Shown here: positions 1 to 10,283 of the stretch, in pieces
Layout: each line of letters begins with the position of its first letter
How positions within the stretch are numbered: position 1 is the first letter of the stretch
Assembly: GCA_008828725.1 (NCBI GenBank)
Contig: MEHQ01003947.1
Location: forward strand, 24,369-88,368
Source: Saccharina japonica
Lineage: Eukaryota; Sar; Phaeophyceae; Laminariales; Laminariaceae
Direction: 5' to 3'
Length of the DNA stretch: 64,000 bases
Made by a program: the position numbers and the translations under genes
Notes under the pieces: model-generated
The model's database searches: none
Told to the model about the DNA's origin: nothing
What the model saw: the letters and a program-made list of their open reading frames with translations, nothing else

Positions 1-1373
1 CGCACCGGGTAGAGTGTACAGATCGGGGCTGGAGATATAACTTATGCTACTGCGTGATAATACGACGCTGGTTGGTTCTGACTAGCGTATTGTCCAGTGA
101 TAACCTGGCTTGGTCTCATTTAGACGTTACCTTTTGTAGTATAGTCTCGAAATTTCCAGGGCAATAACCCTTCGAGGCTGGGAAGGACACGCAAGCCCAG
201 CATCATAGCCCTGACCGAGTTCGATCCCTGAACAATTGGTTATATGCTGCAACGAAGGAAAGGCTTCAACTTGCACGATCACACTGCAACAAATGCCCTA
301 TCATAGTGCAACGAAGGAAGGAGTCAACATGCACACTACACTACAGTACTCTCGTTGTCGCTCGGGTTAGGGCGTGTTCGTTCAACAAATGCGGGGGCTG
401 CCAAACGAATCCCGCGGCTGCCATATACCATATCTTGCCATGCAGTCTAGGCAGTGTTTCCACAGCCGTGTATTTATTGGGGGTGCGGGGTAATGTCGCG
501 CGGAAAAGGTACCTTGCTGCTAAGTTACCATACGACACCCTGTCACTCACGAAGTCGCATTCAGCATGCTGTGTTAGGCACAACCCCCATGATGTTTGGG
601 TTCCCCTCAATCCCTTACACCCCTCCCGTCCTTGTTAAACTCGTACTGCAGTGGCTGTTCGCACCACGCTGGGGAGGAAACGCGGTTTACATGTTAACGT
701 CTACTTGGTATAATTTAGTACTACGAGTAGTGACGAGGTGAACGGAGTAAGGCTGCCTGGTACACATACCGTAGGCTGCGTGCATTTGAAGAAATACGCA
801 CCAATACGAGCAATCGAAATCTCGCCGCATGTAAATAGACAGGAGCTCGGCAATCGTGGCCAACTGAAGACTTAAAACGAAACAGGTCTTACGTGTTAGC
901 CCAAGCTCGCTCGCTTTGTAGACGTCGGGTTTGTGGAAATTCATGACGTACAACTCTAGAAACCAATGATGAAAAAATACGACAGACAAATGGATAGACT
1001 GGCAGACAGCGAGACAAACAAAAAAATATAGCTTACTTTAACAATGGAAGATTGTCTATACACACCCCGCAATTAATCAAGGGAAATGAAGCCTACACGC
1101 AACCGGAGACATGATTGACACATATTCCGGCAATGGAAGTCGCGGCGCCTCTAGTCCACAAAGGGCGTGAGAAGCCCACGTATTTTTACGTAGAAGTGTG
1201 GGTGCCAGGCTCTCGGCCCAACCGTCGCATGGATATGCCCTGCGTCGGTTTCACCATTCGTCAAGGTCATAAATATCTGAATATTATGGTACTACTGTAG
1301 TCTTTTGTATTGCGAGACTACTTGCCGTGTTCGTCAGCCCCGTATGTTGTCCCGTGCACAACTAACGACTGAC
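1..1373. repeat. Block X, first copy (3' flank of receptor-like gene family)
   Basis: This stretch is repeated without a difference I can see at 11159-12536 (offset 11158). The part up to about 1053 has diverged relatives at 46335-47370 and, interrupted, at 57250-58000. In the copy at 46 kb it directly follows the 3' end of the receptor-like gene, so I read it as the gene's downstream flank and not as part of a transposon. Short open frames on both strands are not conserved among the four copies, and no gene is called. The part from about 1198 contains a shorter dispersed unit also found at 13117 and 37545. Confidence 0.8.
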
Positions 1374-1378
1374 GACAC
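1374..1378. other. Target site duplication GACAC, left
   Basis: GACAC lies immediately before the LTR that starts at 1379. The same five bases flank the solo LTR on both sides at 12532-12536 and 12763-12767. A related sequence without any LTR is seen near 13284, where GACAC occurs once. Five-base duplications are typical of Ty1/copia integration. Confidence 0.8.
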
Positions 1379-1604
1379 TGTTCGTTTGGATCGTGTCAGC
1401 AACGACGGTTACAAAAGTTGTAGAGGGTTGCGTATATATTCGCAGGCGTTATTGTGGAATTCTTGCCTCGTGCGGGAGGAGGGTTCGAGCACTCCGCTCT
1501 CTCTCCGCTCTCTCTCTCTCGCTCTGTCTTCTAATTCAACGAGCTTGAAACGTCTCATCAGACTGCGGGGCAGTCAGGGCATCCAGATTTGCAATCTACG
1601 AACA
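1379..1604 (+). repeat. 5' LTR of copia element 1
   Basis: A 226-bp long terminal repeat with TG...CA ends (starts TGTTCG, ends CGAACA, a short inverted repeat). It is nearly identical to 12537-12762, with about five substitutions, all in the last 80 bases. It is recognisably similar to the minus-strand LTR at 41254-41458, which lies downstream of a matching pol fragment. The interior holds a CT-rich microsatellite. It should carry the element's promoter and polyadenylation signals, but I could not assign those exactly. Confidence 0.85.
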
Positions 1605-1661
1605 CACTAGTGTGGGCTGTCAAAATCTAGACGTTGTCAGGTCTGGAAGAAGAAGTCAAGA
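1605..1661 (+). other. Copia 1 leader between LTR and gag-pol start
   Basis: A 57-base leader between the LTR end and the ATG at 1662. A tRNA primer-binding site is expected within the first bases, but I could not match one confidently to a tRNA 3' end. The ATG sits in a context of AAGAATGGC. Confidence 0.5.
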
Positions 1662-4600
1662 ATGGCTTCCGGGTCGGCTCAAGACGAGCAAGCCCTTCCC
1701 AAAGATGAGGTACAACAGCTGAGAAGTGAGTTTCAGCTGGTGGTCGAGCATTGGCAAACGTCAACGATGCATGCCATAAGGAGCATGATGGCCGAGTTCA
1801 TGACGGACAACGGCCGATCAGAGCCCAGCGGCGCTGAGGGCAGCGTTGCTGTAGGAGAGAGACCAGCAGGGGCAGGAACCACTGCTGCATTCTCTGCTGT
1901 ACGAGAAAATTCTGCTGCTGCTGGAGGCGCGGCAGAAGATACAGCAGCTGGAAGAGAGACAACTTTGCGTGGGAATGCCTCACGCAATCACGGAGCGACG
2001 GGACGCAGAGAGGCTGCTGTCCCTGTCCAGGCGGGCCCAGCCAGGGGTCAGCCTGACCAGCCAAGGAGGGCTGGCGAATGGGATGAATTCCCAGGCGGTG
2101 AGTTGGGTGGTGGTTTTGATCTGCCCATCTCGCGCCATGTTTCCTACAAGCACAGCGCTGCTGTAGGGAATAGTCCAAGAGGGGCAAAACCCACTCCTGT
2201 AAGAGAGACTACTGCTGCTATTGGAGCATGCATTGGCCAATCGGAGTCCGGCAGCGCCGAGAGTAGCGCTGCTGTAGGGAATAGCCCAAGAAGGGCAGGA
2301 CCCACTCCTGTACGAGAGACTCTTGCTGATGTTGGAGCAGCCATTGGCCAATCGGAGTCCGGCAGCGCCGAGAAAAGCGCTGCTGTAGGGAAGAGCCCAC
2401 GAGGGGCAGGACCCATCACTGCTGTACGAGGTACTACGGCAGGAGGAGAGACGATTTTTCGTGATGATGACTCGCGGGATTTCGGATCGACGGGACGCGG
2501 GAAAACTGCTTCTTGTCGAGGTTGGCCAGCCAGGGGTCAGCCATACCGACCAAGGAGGTCTGGAAAGAGGGGTGCAAACCCCAGCGGTGAGTCCCGTAGA
2601 GACTCAGCCGCGACTGCCGGTGGCAATGACAGCAGCGCCAAGGCCACCGAAGGTAGTACTTTCGTAGGGAAGTGCTTCAAGTGTGGCAAGAAGGGCCATA
2701 TGATCGCAAACTGTAGAGAGAAGCGGTGCAGTGGTTGCAACGGACTGGGGCACACTGGCGATGTTTGCCCCACGCCGAAAGAAGAGGCTGTGCTGTCGAT
2801 GGCGAGCGAGGTTGGAGCAAAGGACGTTGATATTGGTACGGCCCAGGCTTCAGCTTTCAAGGCCGAAGAGACAGGCAAGTGCAGTGATGGTTTGGGCAGA
2901 ATGGGGGAAGGAGAGTCGGCTTGGCAGGTAGGAGACGAGGCCTGGATCTGCGATAGTGGAGCGTCTACTCACATGACGCCCTCAGCAGATTGCATGCTCA
3001 ATTACAGAGAATGCAACCTAAAACTGCGCATCGCCGATGGTTCAACTCGCTCCATCGAAGGATACGGTGACGTTCGCTTTGTCTTTCGGTCCGGAAGCGG
3101 TCTCGTGCAAGTGCTGATGACTAACGTTGCGCACGTGCCAGACCTCCGCTATCACCTATTTTCCCTGCCCACTCTCGTCAAAAACGGCCACACTTTCGAA
3201 GGGCGCCCCTCGGGGATTGTAGTCCGGCTCAAGTCAGAGCGTTCGATCGTGTTTCCGTTGAGTGGGACCCTGTACAGCCTTTGCGGCTACCGGGTCGACA
3301 GCAGTAGTGGGGAAAATGCCTGTGCTGTACTCGCCCCAGGGCAACAGCCCAGTAAGCCCGTGATCGACATCAACGACTACCACTGCGCGGCTGGACACTC
3401 CCACGAGGTTCTACTTCGCAAGACCGCGGAGCAGCAAGGAATCATCCTCAAGGGAAACCTGCTGGAATGCAGGGGGTGCTCCATGGCGAAGGGATTTCGC
3501 AAGAGCATCAAGCAATCCACGCACACACGAGCGGGTAAGAAGCTCGGGAGGGTGTTTGTGGATTTGAGTGGTCCCAAGGTGGTAGAGTCTCTCGGCAGGA
3601 AGCGGTACACTCTCATTGTGCGCGATGACTTTTCACGGTATGCTTGGGTGTATTTCATACGCCACAAGTCGGACGCCGCGGAATTTTGTTTGGAACAGTT
3701 CCTCGCGGATTCTCGCGCAGACGATGTACCTTCGAAAGTGGTCATCGTCCGATCGGACGGGGGTGGTGAATTCCGTGGGGGGAAGTTTGGAGACCTGTGT
3801 AGAACACGAGGGATCAAGCAGGAATTCACGACGGCGGACAGTCCCCAGTTCAATGGGGTAGCAGAGCGCGCGCTAGGCTTGATCGAGACGGCAGCAATGG
3901 CGGGCCGAATCCAGGCTCGGGAGCTATACCCTGGCGCGCAACTACCCGCAACTGAGTCGTTGTGGGCTGAAGCGTCGCACTGGGCGTGCGATGCTTTGAA
4001 CCGTACAGCAACCACCGCTAACCTCAAGAGCAAGTTGCCATACGAGATGTGGTATGGTAGACCCCCCCCGGTAGTACTTCTACCTTTCCTCAAGCCTGGC
4101 TACTGCAAGGTGAAGAAAGAGAATAAGTCCCAGGCGAAAGCACAGGAGTGTTTTTACCTTGGCCCTGCACCCAACTACCCCCGAGACTCGGTACGAGTGC
4201 TGACTAGACACCGTACCGTACTGATCACGCGCAACATAACCTGGCAGCGCGTGTCACCTGCACCACCTGTACCTGCCCAGTCGAGTGACTCCCTGTCTAT
4301 GGAAGAGGGGGGGTCCGAGGCAGACGACGCAAGCACGTCGCATCGAGGTGGTGGAGGGGTGGTGCATGAGCCGGACGAAGGTTTGGCTCGCCTGAACGAC
4401 CTCGATTTGACGTGGGGGTTCGATCTGGACGCGGTTTTGGAGGAGCGCGCCCAGCAGGCACCTGCCGCCGGCGATGCCGGCGACGGGAATTCAGAGACGA
4501 TGGGTTTGTCTTTAGGGGGCGCGGTGGACGCTTCCTCGGTCCCGGTAGGGAGGGTCGAAACAGCCGAGACGACGGGCTCGTCTCAAGGGGGCGCGGTGGG

Positions 4601-5228
4601 CGCCTCCTCGGCTCCGGTTCGGAGGGTCGAAACAGCCGAGACGACGGGCTCGTCTCAAGGGGGCGCGGTGGGCGCCTCCTCGGTCCCGGCAGGGAGGGCC
4701 GAAAGCGACCCGGGCGAGGCATCAGCCTCCGACACCGACCAAGGGAACGGTGAGGATCCACCCGCGGTCCTGTCGGGGAGACCAGCTCACAAGCTCAGCA
4801 GCTGGAGACGGCTCCCCGAGACAGTAAGGGGCCGAACCCGGGGTCAGAGCCAACGCTTGGAGGGCGAGCCTGCTGCATGCCGGCCAAGGATGAGGCCTGA
4901 GGTCGCGGACGCGCTGCTTGCGGCAGTGTACAAGTTGACGATGTCTAGGAGAACGCAGAATAGTACATCCTGGACGACGGAGGACGCACTGACTGTGATG
5001 GCTGGAGGACCTGCAGCAGATAACAAAGGGGAGTTAAGCGTGCGCGTGCCGAGTGGATTCCCGGAAGACGTAGAACCGCCCCCTCAGTCCGTAGCAGATG
5101 TCGAGCGTTTACAGTACAAAGCGACGTGGCAAGCGGCCATGAAGATTGAATTGGACGGTCACAACACGACCGGTACGTTTGACGCAGCGATACCGCCGCA
5201 AGGGCGGAAACCTGTAGGATCGAAGTGA
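1662..5228 (+). CDS. Ty1/copia gag-pol polyprotein, N-terminal part (1188 aa, capsid region missing)
   Basis: This is the long open frame of a Ty1/copia retrotransposon. In order it shows a Ser/Ala/Gly-rich N-terminus, about 2.6 copies of a 37-residue repeat (period 111 bp from 2154), two CX2CX4HX4C zinc knuckles (residues about 337 and 356), an aspartic protease with DSGAS (D431), and an integrase. The integrase has an HHCC zinc finger (H574, C603, C606) and catalytic D634, D699 and E735 with the usual 35-residue D-E spacing. A low-complexity linker with repeated TTGSSQGGAV follows, then the start of reverse transcriptase. The copia-type capsid domain is absent: the related copy at 52862-55934 has capsid sequence where this one has the 37-residue repeats. 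The frame stops at TGA 5226-5228, where copia RTs normally carry a tryptophan. The protein is therefore neither complete nor capsid-competent. The internal protease-integrase-RT order identifies copia rather than gypsy. Confidence 0.92.
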   Translation: MASGSAQDEQALPKDEVQQLRSEFQLVVEHWQTSTMHAIRSMMAEFMTDNGRSEPSGAEGSVAVGERPAGAGTTAAFSAVRENSAAAGGAAEDTAAGRETTLRGNASRNHGATGRREAAVPVQAGPARGQPDQPRRAGEWDEFPGGELGGGFDLPISRHVSYKHSAAVGNSPRGAKPTPVRETTAAIGACIGQSESGSAESSAAVGNSPRRAGPTPVRETLADVGAAIGQSESGSAEKSAAVGKSPRGAGPITAVRGTTAGGETIFRDDDSRDFGSTGRGKTASCRGWPARGQPYRPRRSGKRGANPSGESRRDSAATAGGNDSSAKATEGSTFVGKCFKCGKKGHMIANCREKRCSGCNGLGHTGDVCPTPKEEAVLSMASEVGAKDVDIGTAQASAFKAEETGKCSDGLGRMGEGESAWQVGDEAWICDSGASTHMTPSADCMLNYRECNLKLRIADGSTRSIEGYGDVRFVFRSGSGLVQVLMTNVAHVPDLRYHLFSLPTLVKNGHTFEGRPSGIVVRLKSERSIVFPLSGTLYSLCGYRVDSSSGENACAVLAPGQQPSKPVIDINDYHCAAGHSHEVLLRKTAEQQGIILKGNLLECRGCSMAKGFRKSIKQSTHTRAGKKLGRVFVDLSGPKVVESLGRKRYTLIVRDDFSRYAWVYFIRHKSDAAEFCLEQFLADSRADDVPSKVVIVRSDGGGEFRGGKFGDLCRTRGIKQEFTTADSPQFNGVAERALGLIETAAMAGRIQARELYPGAQLPATESLWAEASHWACDALNRTATTANLKSKLPYEMWYGRPPPVVLLPFLKPGYCKVKKENKSQAKAQECFYLGPAPNYPRDSVRVLTRHRTVLITRNITWQRVSPAPPVPAQSSDSLSMEEGGSEADDASTSHRGGGGVVHEPDEGLARLNDLDLTWGFDLDAVLEERAQQAPAAGDAGDGNSETMGLSLGGAVDASSVPVGRVETAETTGSSQGGAVGASSAPVRRVETAETTGSSQGGAVGASSVPAGRAESDPGEASASDTDQGNGEDPPAVLSGRPAHKLSSWRRLPETVRGRTRGQSQRLEGEPAACRPRMRPEVADALLAAVYKLTMSRRTQNSTSWTTEDALTVMAGGPAADNKGELSVRVPSGFPEDVEPPPQSVADVERLQYKATWQAAMKIELDGHNTTGTFDAAIPPQGRKPVGSK

Positions 5229-6130
5229 GTGTTTACCTACAAGACGGATACGGATGGCCTGATAGTAAAGACAAAGGCTAGACTTGTGGCTAAGGGGTTT
5301 AGCCAGGTGCAGGATGTTGATTACTTTCAAACATTTGCACCAACTCCCTCGTCAGTTAAAATTCTGGCAGCTGTTGCCAACGAACACGGTCTGAAGATCG
5401 TTCATTTAGACGTCGCACAAGCTTTTGTTCGCGCGAAACTCGACGCCGAGATATAAATGAAACTACCCGGTGGGTGTGGTGACATGTCAGGCAAAAATCG
5501 TTAGCCTGAACCGATCGCTGTATGTTCTGAAGCAGAGTGGACGACAGTGGGCCGGATTATTGGTAGAAACCGTGGTAGTGTACGGTATGGAGCAGTGTAG
5601 GACGGATCCTTGTGTTTTTCGCATGGTTGTGGACGGCAAGGTACAACTGGTCATGGCTGTTCATGTGGATGACATCGTGATTGCAGGTTCGGACGAGTCA
5701 TGCAGAGATTTTAATGCCGCGTTAGTAACGAAATTCCCCACGAATAACCTCGGAGAACTGACTTGGTAGACTGGTTGTCTTTCAAACGCGACTGGGAATT
5801 GGGGACTTTGGAGATTACGCAGAAGGCGTTTATTGAGAGCATGTTGAATCGTTTTGGCGTTAACTCTCCTCTGACATCCCCGCTACCCTTGCTGTGGAAC
5901 TACTGTAGGTCCAAGAGAGGAAGGCGAACCTGGTGGAGACTTGCCTTACAGGGAGGCTGTGGGCAGTTTGATGTGGCTGTCGACCATGACGAGGCCGGAC
6001 ATCTCCAACGCTGTGCGTGCTGTGGCGCGTCACTCTCACAACCCTGCTGAGAGGCACTGGAGAGCAGGTTTGAAGATTATGGAGTACCTTCACGGGACCA
6101 GGTTTTAGGATTGACTTTTGTGCGGGGTTC
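5229..6130 (+). pseudogene. Copia 1 reverse transcriptase and connection remnant, broken
   Basis: RT continues in the same frame after the stop. Motifs seen are KARLVAKGFSQ, LDVAQAF and the catalytic VHVDD near 5663-5677. Further stops fall at 5454-5456 (TAA) and 5767-5769 (TAG), both where copia RTs usually carry an aromatic residue. The frame then shifts. The connection region with SLMWLSTMTRPDISNAV and HNPAERHW is readable at about 5945-6080, followed by another stop. Similarity ends at 6130, just before the N. The RNase H domain, the polypurine tract and a directly attached 3' LTR are all missing, so the copy cannot be autonomous. Confidence 0.85.
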
Positions 6131-6131
6131 N
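6131..6131. other. Ambiguous base N, probable assembly junction
   Basis: The only non-ACGT symbol in the window. It lies exactly where copia RNase H coding sequence breaks off and unrelated Helitron-type sequence begins. Confidence 0.8.
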
Positions 6132-6981
6132 CCTAATGGCACGTGCCCACTCCAGCTTATGGCTTTGCTTATGGCACATAGAGCCAATTATGTCAATCGC
6201 TATGCCCACCAAATGGGTCAGGGCCTATAGCCAATCAGCGATCAGCTGATGGGGATGGGGTTTCCACACTGTGCGGGGCTGAATCGATCGGGGGGGTCGC
6301 CGTTTTGTCCCCGGTTGGTCGGAGTTGTAGTGATATGGCGAGATTTCTGATCCAGGGATGGGGCCCTATCCTTCCCGGGTGTGGCGGAACCTCGATGGTT
6401 CTGTTCATTACCAATCTTGTAGAAAGGGCCAGCGGCCTTTGGCATGGGTTGGCCAACCAATCAGCTGCCGGGATTGTATTTCAAAATTGTAAGTCGGCAG
6501 CTAGGCTGGCTGGCTGTTACGACTGCCTCGGGATTGTGACACGGCCACGACTGTTGGCAATACTCAGCACGCGACGGCCAGGGCTCGGTGTGGCGTGAGG
6601 CCCAGTGCCCCGCTTATTGTGTTTCGCGCTTTCTCTACCAACGCCGCGAGGCGGGACTGAAACGCGCTGGATCGCGAGACTCGCGAGACCATGACGACAG
6701 CACTGGTAGTGTGCAGTGATGTACCAACCTGAACGGAAATATAATGGCCATTGGTGAATAAGTGCATAGTCGGTTTGGCCCTTACATTGCCATCCGTAGC
6801 CACTGTCTTGGGATTGAGGCAATGCTCAGCGGTCAGGACTCGGCGGGGCATGAGACTCGGTGTTTCACTGGTTGCGCACCCAGTCTCTCTACTCATGGGG
6901 CAAGGCCGGGCTAAAGCGCCCTGGATCGCGATACCATGATCGCAGACAGACAGACTAGCAGCATTTCACAATGCAGATAGA
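6132..6981 (-). mobile_element. Helitron-like element 3, 5' terminal part
   Basis: From about 6230 to 6981 this matches the 5' ends of the two longer elements at 25260-25731 and 59470-59960. On the minus strand it begins TCTATC after an A (complement of 6982), then GCTGCTA and a CTGT microsatellite. Similarity between the receptor-like loci (7 kb and 39 kb) starts immediately outside this end, at 6983 versus about 39153, which independently places the terminus. The 3' end is missing at the N. No Rep/helicase coding is seen. Confidence 0.65.
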
Positions 6982-6982
6982 T

Positions 6983-7539
6983 AAGAGTATGCGCTGCAAT
7001 AGGAACTAGTTACGCCACACATTGACCACCATACAGTACCACTGCTGTTCTTATGCTTCTATGCTTTTACCAATGGTATATACTACGTAGATATAGCGTA
7101 TAACAATGTCTGTCATGTGTATAATTTAATAGTAATACATGCAACTGAACACTGATTACGTGTAGACGACGATGGCACTGATCAGCGACTCGGTAGGCTA
7201 CCGGCTATGTACTGTTGTAGGGAAATGCCTATCACCAACAGCGTGGCCAGCAGAGTCGCCCCCTCGAAAACGGAACCGATGGTAACGAGCACCGATGATG
7301 GTGAGGTGTGTCCAGCAGTCGGCCACGTTTCCTGTGCCTGGAATCATGGGGCGTGTATATGTTTTCGTTAATTGAGTACCAAGTACGCACCAATCAGAAG
7401 AGGAGATCGAAGAGAACACACGCGCCGTTTCTCCCTTTCTATTCCGGTTGCCCCCCTCGATTGTTATCGCGCTTTGTTTGCACTCAACCCTCCCCCGCCA
7501 ACTCTCGTGAACTTGAACTCAATTTACGTCTTGCCGCAG
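6983..7539 (+). other. Copy A flank or intron upstream of conserved exon
   Basis: Paralogous to 39153-39720. A block at about 7165-7305 is well conserved with 39340-39480 and ends in GATGATG followed by GTGAGG, which could be an exon and donor. Both strands stay open there in both copies, so I cannot choose the coding strand. No upstream exons of copy A remain, because Helitron sequence and the N lie to the left. Confidence 0.4.
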
Positions 7540-7692
7540 GCACGCCAGGCCTGGCATGAAAAAGCAAAGAGGTCGATTCGGAGGCAGAGCTGTGCCTTTG
7601 TCGTACTGGGCACCCTATTCAACGCTTCTGTTGGGATGCTGGAACTATCGGAGATAGGCCGGTGGACCCCCATATTCCCCTTCATGACTATG
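7540..7692 (+). CDS. Receptor-like membrane protein copy A, penultimate exon
   Basis: A 153-bp exon of 51 codons, phase 0 at both ends, after acceptor TTGCCGCAG and before donor GTGAGT. The paralogous exon at 39721-39873 has exactly the same length, phase and splice sites. It encodes a basic stretch (HEKAKRSIRRQ), one hydrophobic segment (AFVVLGTLFNASVGML), ELSEIGR, and the start of the next hydrophobic segment (TPIFPFMTM), which continues in the exon at 9864. Read together the junction forms one membrane helix. The protein is inferred to be a multi-pass membrane protein of unknown family. Upstream exons of this copy are not in the window, so it may be a truncated gene or an artefact of a joined assembly. 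Confidence 0.6.
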
Positions 7693-9863
7693 GTGAGTTA
7701 ACTTGCGTGTACTTACAAGGGGGGTATTCAGTAGCAGAGTATATGCTCTGGGTGTTCCCGAGCATATATCCTACGAACTCAACCTTGCTTGGTACATAAT
7801 TTGTATCGCGTTTATCCTCCGACAATGTGCCGCATAAATACGGGTACATGTCAACGGCATCACCTAATGAATCAGCTACAGGCTAGAAGAAGAACGCCCA
7901 CGGAAACCAAAGAAGGAAACCTGTTGTGCCATCAGTAATGTTAACAGCTCATTTCGTTGCCTACCTTTAGTTCCGGCTTAACTTTGACCTACTCTCCTCC
8001 ACCTGTTGCCTTTTATTGCACTGTACACCACGCTCCTCGACCCCTAAGCCGCATCCACACTCTAGCCTTGTGATAGCGATTTCCCTGGCTCTAATTAGAA
8101 TTTGGTCAGCATCTTACCAATAGCCCAGCAGGCGACACCTTCGCACTTGACTTCATCGACTCCACGGGTTAAGATAACACTTATTTACATAGTGTTTATT
8201 TCGCAGGAGCACTTGCGCGTGCGCCCTGAACGACTGTCTACCTGAGACCCACTCACATAGGATCAAATACTAGGATTTGGTAGGTACGTGCGACGAGAGC
8301 TGTCCAAGTAGGACATGGCCCCGCTTGGACAAAAAGCTGATAAAATATATTTGGCCTTCAACACTAAACCCTCAGCCTAACGCCGACCTCCTGCAATTCT
8401 TCTTGCAGTGGAGATGTTGAAGAGTTAGTGCCGACTATCAACTATTTAGTTGAAGCCGTCCCATGTCGTAAACAATACTGCGTGCAATCGTATACGGAGG
8501 AGGAATTTCAAGAGATACCATTCAAAGACCCCGCCATTTTGAGGGGGGGGGGGGTTGTTACCGTTCCGAGAGAGGTGTACCTGGTACTCGACATTCACGC
8601 ATGGCCGTAGTCGTATCACCATAGACTCTCGCATTACTACAATGTCGTGACGGAGCACGTTGGGTTTTAAACAACCAGACAGGCATTGCTTGCACCGAGC
8701 GTGAAGCGCCGTGAGGTGTTGGGCGAGTCGCATGAAGGGTGAGCTGCATCCTACTAAGAACCGCTTGTGAGGCGGGCTTTTATATAGGCGACCATGATTT
8801 AATATCTGGTGTGGCCACTTCCAGAGACAGCAATGGGTGGTACTATGTATCTGCCTCGTGGGTGTCTCACCATATACACACTACGTGATACGATCATTCC
8901 CCTTGTGCTGAGTTAAGGTCCTCCATCCCGCGGGGGGGGTGTACTCGTGTCGTGCATTGCCGTAGCCGTATGACGATAGAAGCTCGCATCCCTACAATAG
9001 CACGTGGGAGTTTCACCAAACAAGCAGACATTGCTTGCACCAAGCGCGAAGCGCCGTGAGGTGTTGGGCGAGTCGTATGATGGGCGAGCTGCATCCTACG
9101 AAGAACTCCTTGTGAGGTGGACTTGCATATGGGCGACTGCCTCCAATGAATTGGTCTTATTTCTGACGTGGCCACTTCCAGAGACAGCAATGGGTATTGC
9201 TATGTTTCTGCCTCGTAGGTACCTTACCGTATACATACACACTTCGTGATACGATCGGGGGGGGGGGGGTACTCATTTGTTGCTTGCCTTAGTCATTTGA
9301 CCATTGACCACGCATCCCTTTCGAGACGGGTCCAGGGGGGGGTGTTATAAGATTTGCCCTGGCTCCATTGATATTGGTTGGTTGCACACCTACCTTGTAC
9401 GGTTCAATCAATGTCTAGTATTTTTGGTCCATGAACCTTACACGCGGGTTAATAGTAATTGTATCGCAAATACAAACATATTTTCAAAGACCTGCAGATC
9501 AAAGGGGTGCGCCTTTTCGAGCCTGAAAGCGTTCACGCCATGCTCACTATAGGCAGTGCCCCAGGAATAAAGGCTATTAACTCTAGGTGTTTTCCTGCCT
9601 TCTAAACAACTACGCAGAACGTCGACAGCATGCTGTTGAACACTCTGGCCGGAGTTCTTGCTGCGGCTGGCGACGACGACAACGACGACGACAACATCAA
9701 CGATGACCTCGTTACCGCAGGCAGTATGTGTTGAACCGAGTACTTTATACGCTTCCCGTACGTTTGCAAACTCACGAACCCACGGCGTGTGTGTTTTCCC
9801 GTTCACCAGAGGATTACAAAAAATCAACTAAAAGCAATCCTCTTCGTTTGTGGTCCCGCGTAG
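7693..9863 (+). other. Copy A last intron
   Basis: The intron starts GTGAGT and ends CGCGTAG. It corresponds to 39874-44536 in copy B, which is longer because of an antisense copia insertion. A conserved TTTCGCAG followed by GAGNACTTG (8201 and 40408) looks like an acceptor, but the frame after it hits a stop within 13 to 24 codons. I treat it as a possible alternative 3' exon. A local tandem duplication lies at 8546-9270 and a GAC/AAC microsatellite near 9672-9703. Confidence 0.5.
8546..9270. repeat. Local tandem duplication in copy A intron
   Basis: Two diverged units of roughly 370-390 bp. Each starts at a G-run and contains ATTGCTTGCACC, GAAGCGCCGTGAGGTGTTGGG and GGCCACTTCCAGAGACAG. The G-runs (8541-8552, 8932-8939, 9257-9268) sit at unit borders and may mark the recombination points. 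Copy B has no such duplication at the equivalent place. Confidence 0.7.
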
Positions 9864-10283
9864 TGCTTCGCTGGAATGACAGGTCTGCTAATCACCGCGC
9901 ACTTCTCAAGACCTACGATCGAGAAGTTTTCTTCGCCGGCATCCTCGTCCAGGTCTAACCTTTTGTCACAACATCGATCGTTCTCGAGGAAAATATCACC
10001 GTTGTTGTCACCACGCGCTTTATTGAAGAAAACGTCGGTGTTGTTGTCTCCGCGCGGTTTTTCGGGGAGAAGAATGCCGGTCGTAGATGAGGCCGCGTGC
10101 AACGAAAACGGTGGTGGCGCTACGAAAGAGGATGGCGGCGATTGCAAGGAAGATGGTGACGTTAATGCCGCCAGCCCGACCGTTCCAAAGGCAAGCAGGG
10201 CCAGCAAAGATAAACTACCCAGTTTGGGTGGACTCTGCAGAAAGATAGTACCGACAGAGTCGTATGCTGGCTCGTCGGCTTGA
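9864..10283 (+). CDS. Receptor-like membrane protein copy A, terminal exon
   Basis: The terminal exon starts after acceptor CGCGTAG in phase 0 and ends at TGA 10281-10283. It begins CFAGMTGLLITAHFSRP, which completes the hydrophobic segment opened by the previous exon. A hydrophilic Ser-rich tail follows with the repeated motif LLSPR (LLSPRALLKK, LLSPRGFSG), an acidic Gly/Asn stretch, and a conserved end GGLCRKIVPT...SSA. The exon at 44537-44962 is its paralogue, with GGLCKKIVPT...SSA at the end and the same LSPR repeats. Keeping an open frame and the same C-terminus despite many indels argues for real coding. The tail is presumably cytoplasmic and may be phosphorylated; that is inference. 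Confidence 0.6.
   Translation, partial: CFAGMTGLLITAHFSRPTIEKFSSPASSSRSNLLSQHRSFSRKISPLLSPRALLKKTSVLLSPRGFSGRRMPVVDEAACNENGGGATKEDGGDCKEDGDVNAASPTVPKASRASKDKLPSLGGLCRKIVPTESYAGSSA

Noticed and set aside
190-240. Possible tRNA gene from the GAGTTCGATCCCTG B-box-like word in block X
   Set aside because: No A box at the right distance and no cloverleaf. The word is only partly kept in the 46-kb and 57-kb relatives.
7165-7305. Conserved block as an additional exon of the receptor-like gene
   Set aside because: Both strands are open in both copies and substitutions do not favour either frame, so coding could not be supported.
8204-8245. Exon after the conserved TTTCGCAG in the last intron
   Set aside because: Phase-0 reading stops after 12 codons in copy A and 23 in copy B with no shared end. 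Direct joining of the flanking exons already completes a membrane helix.
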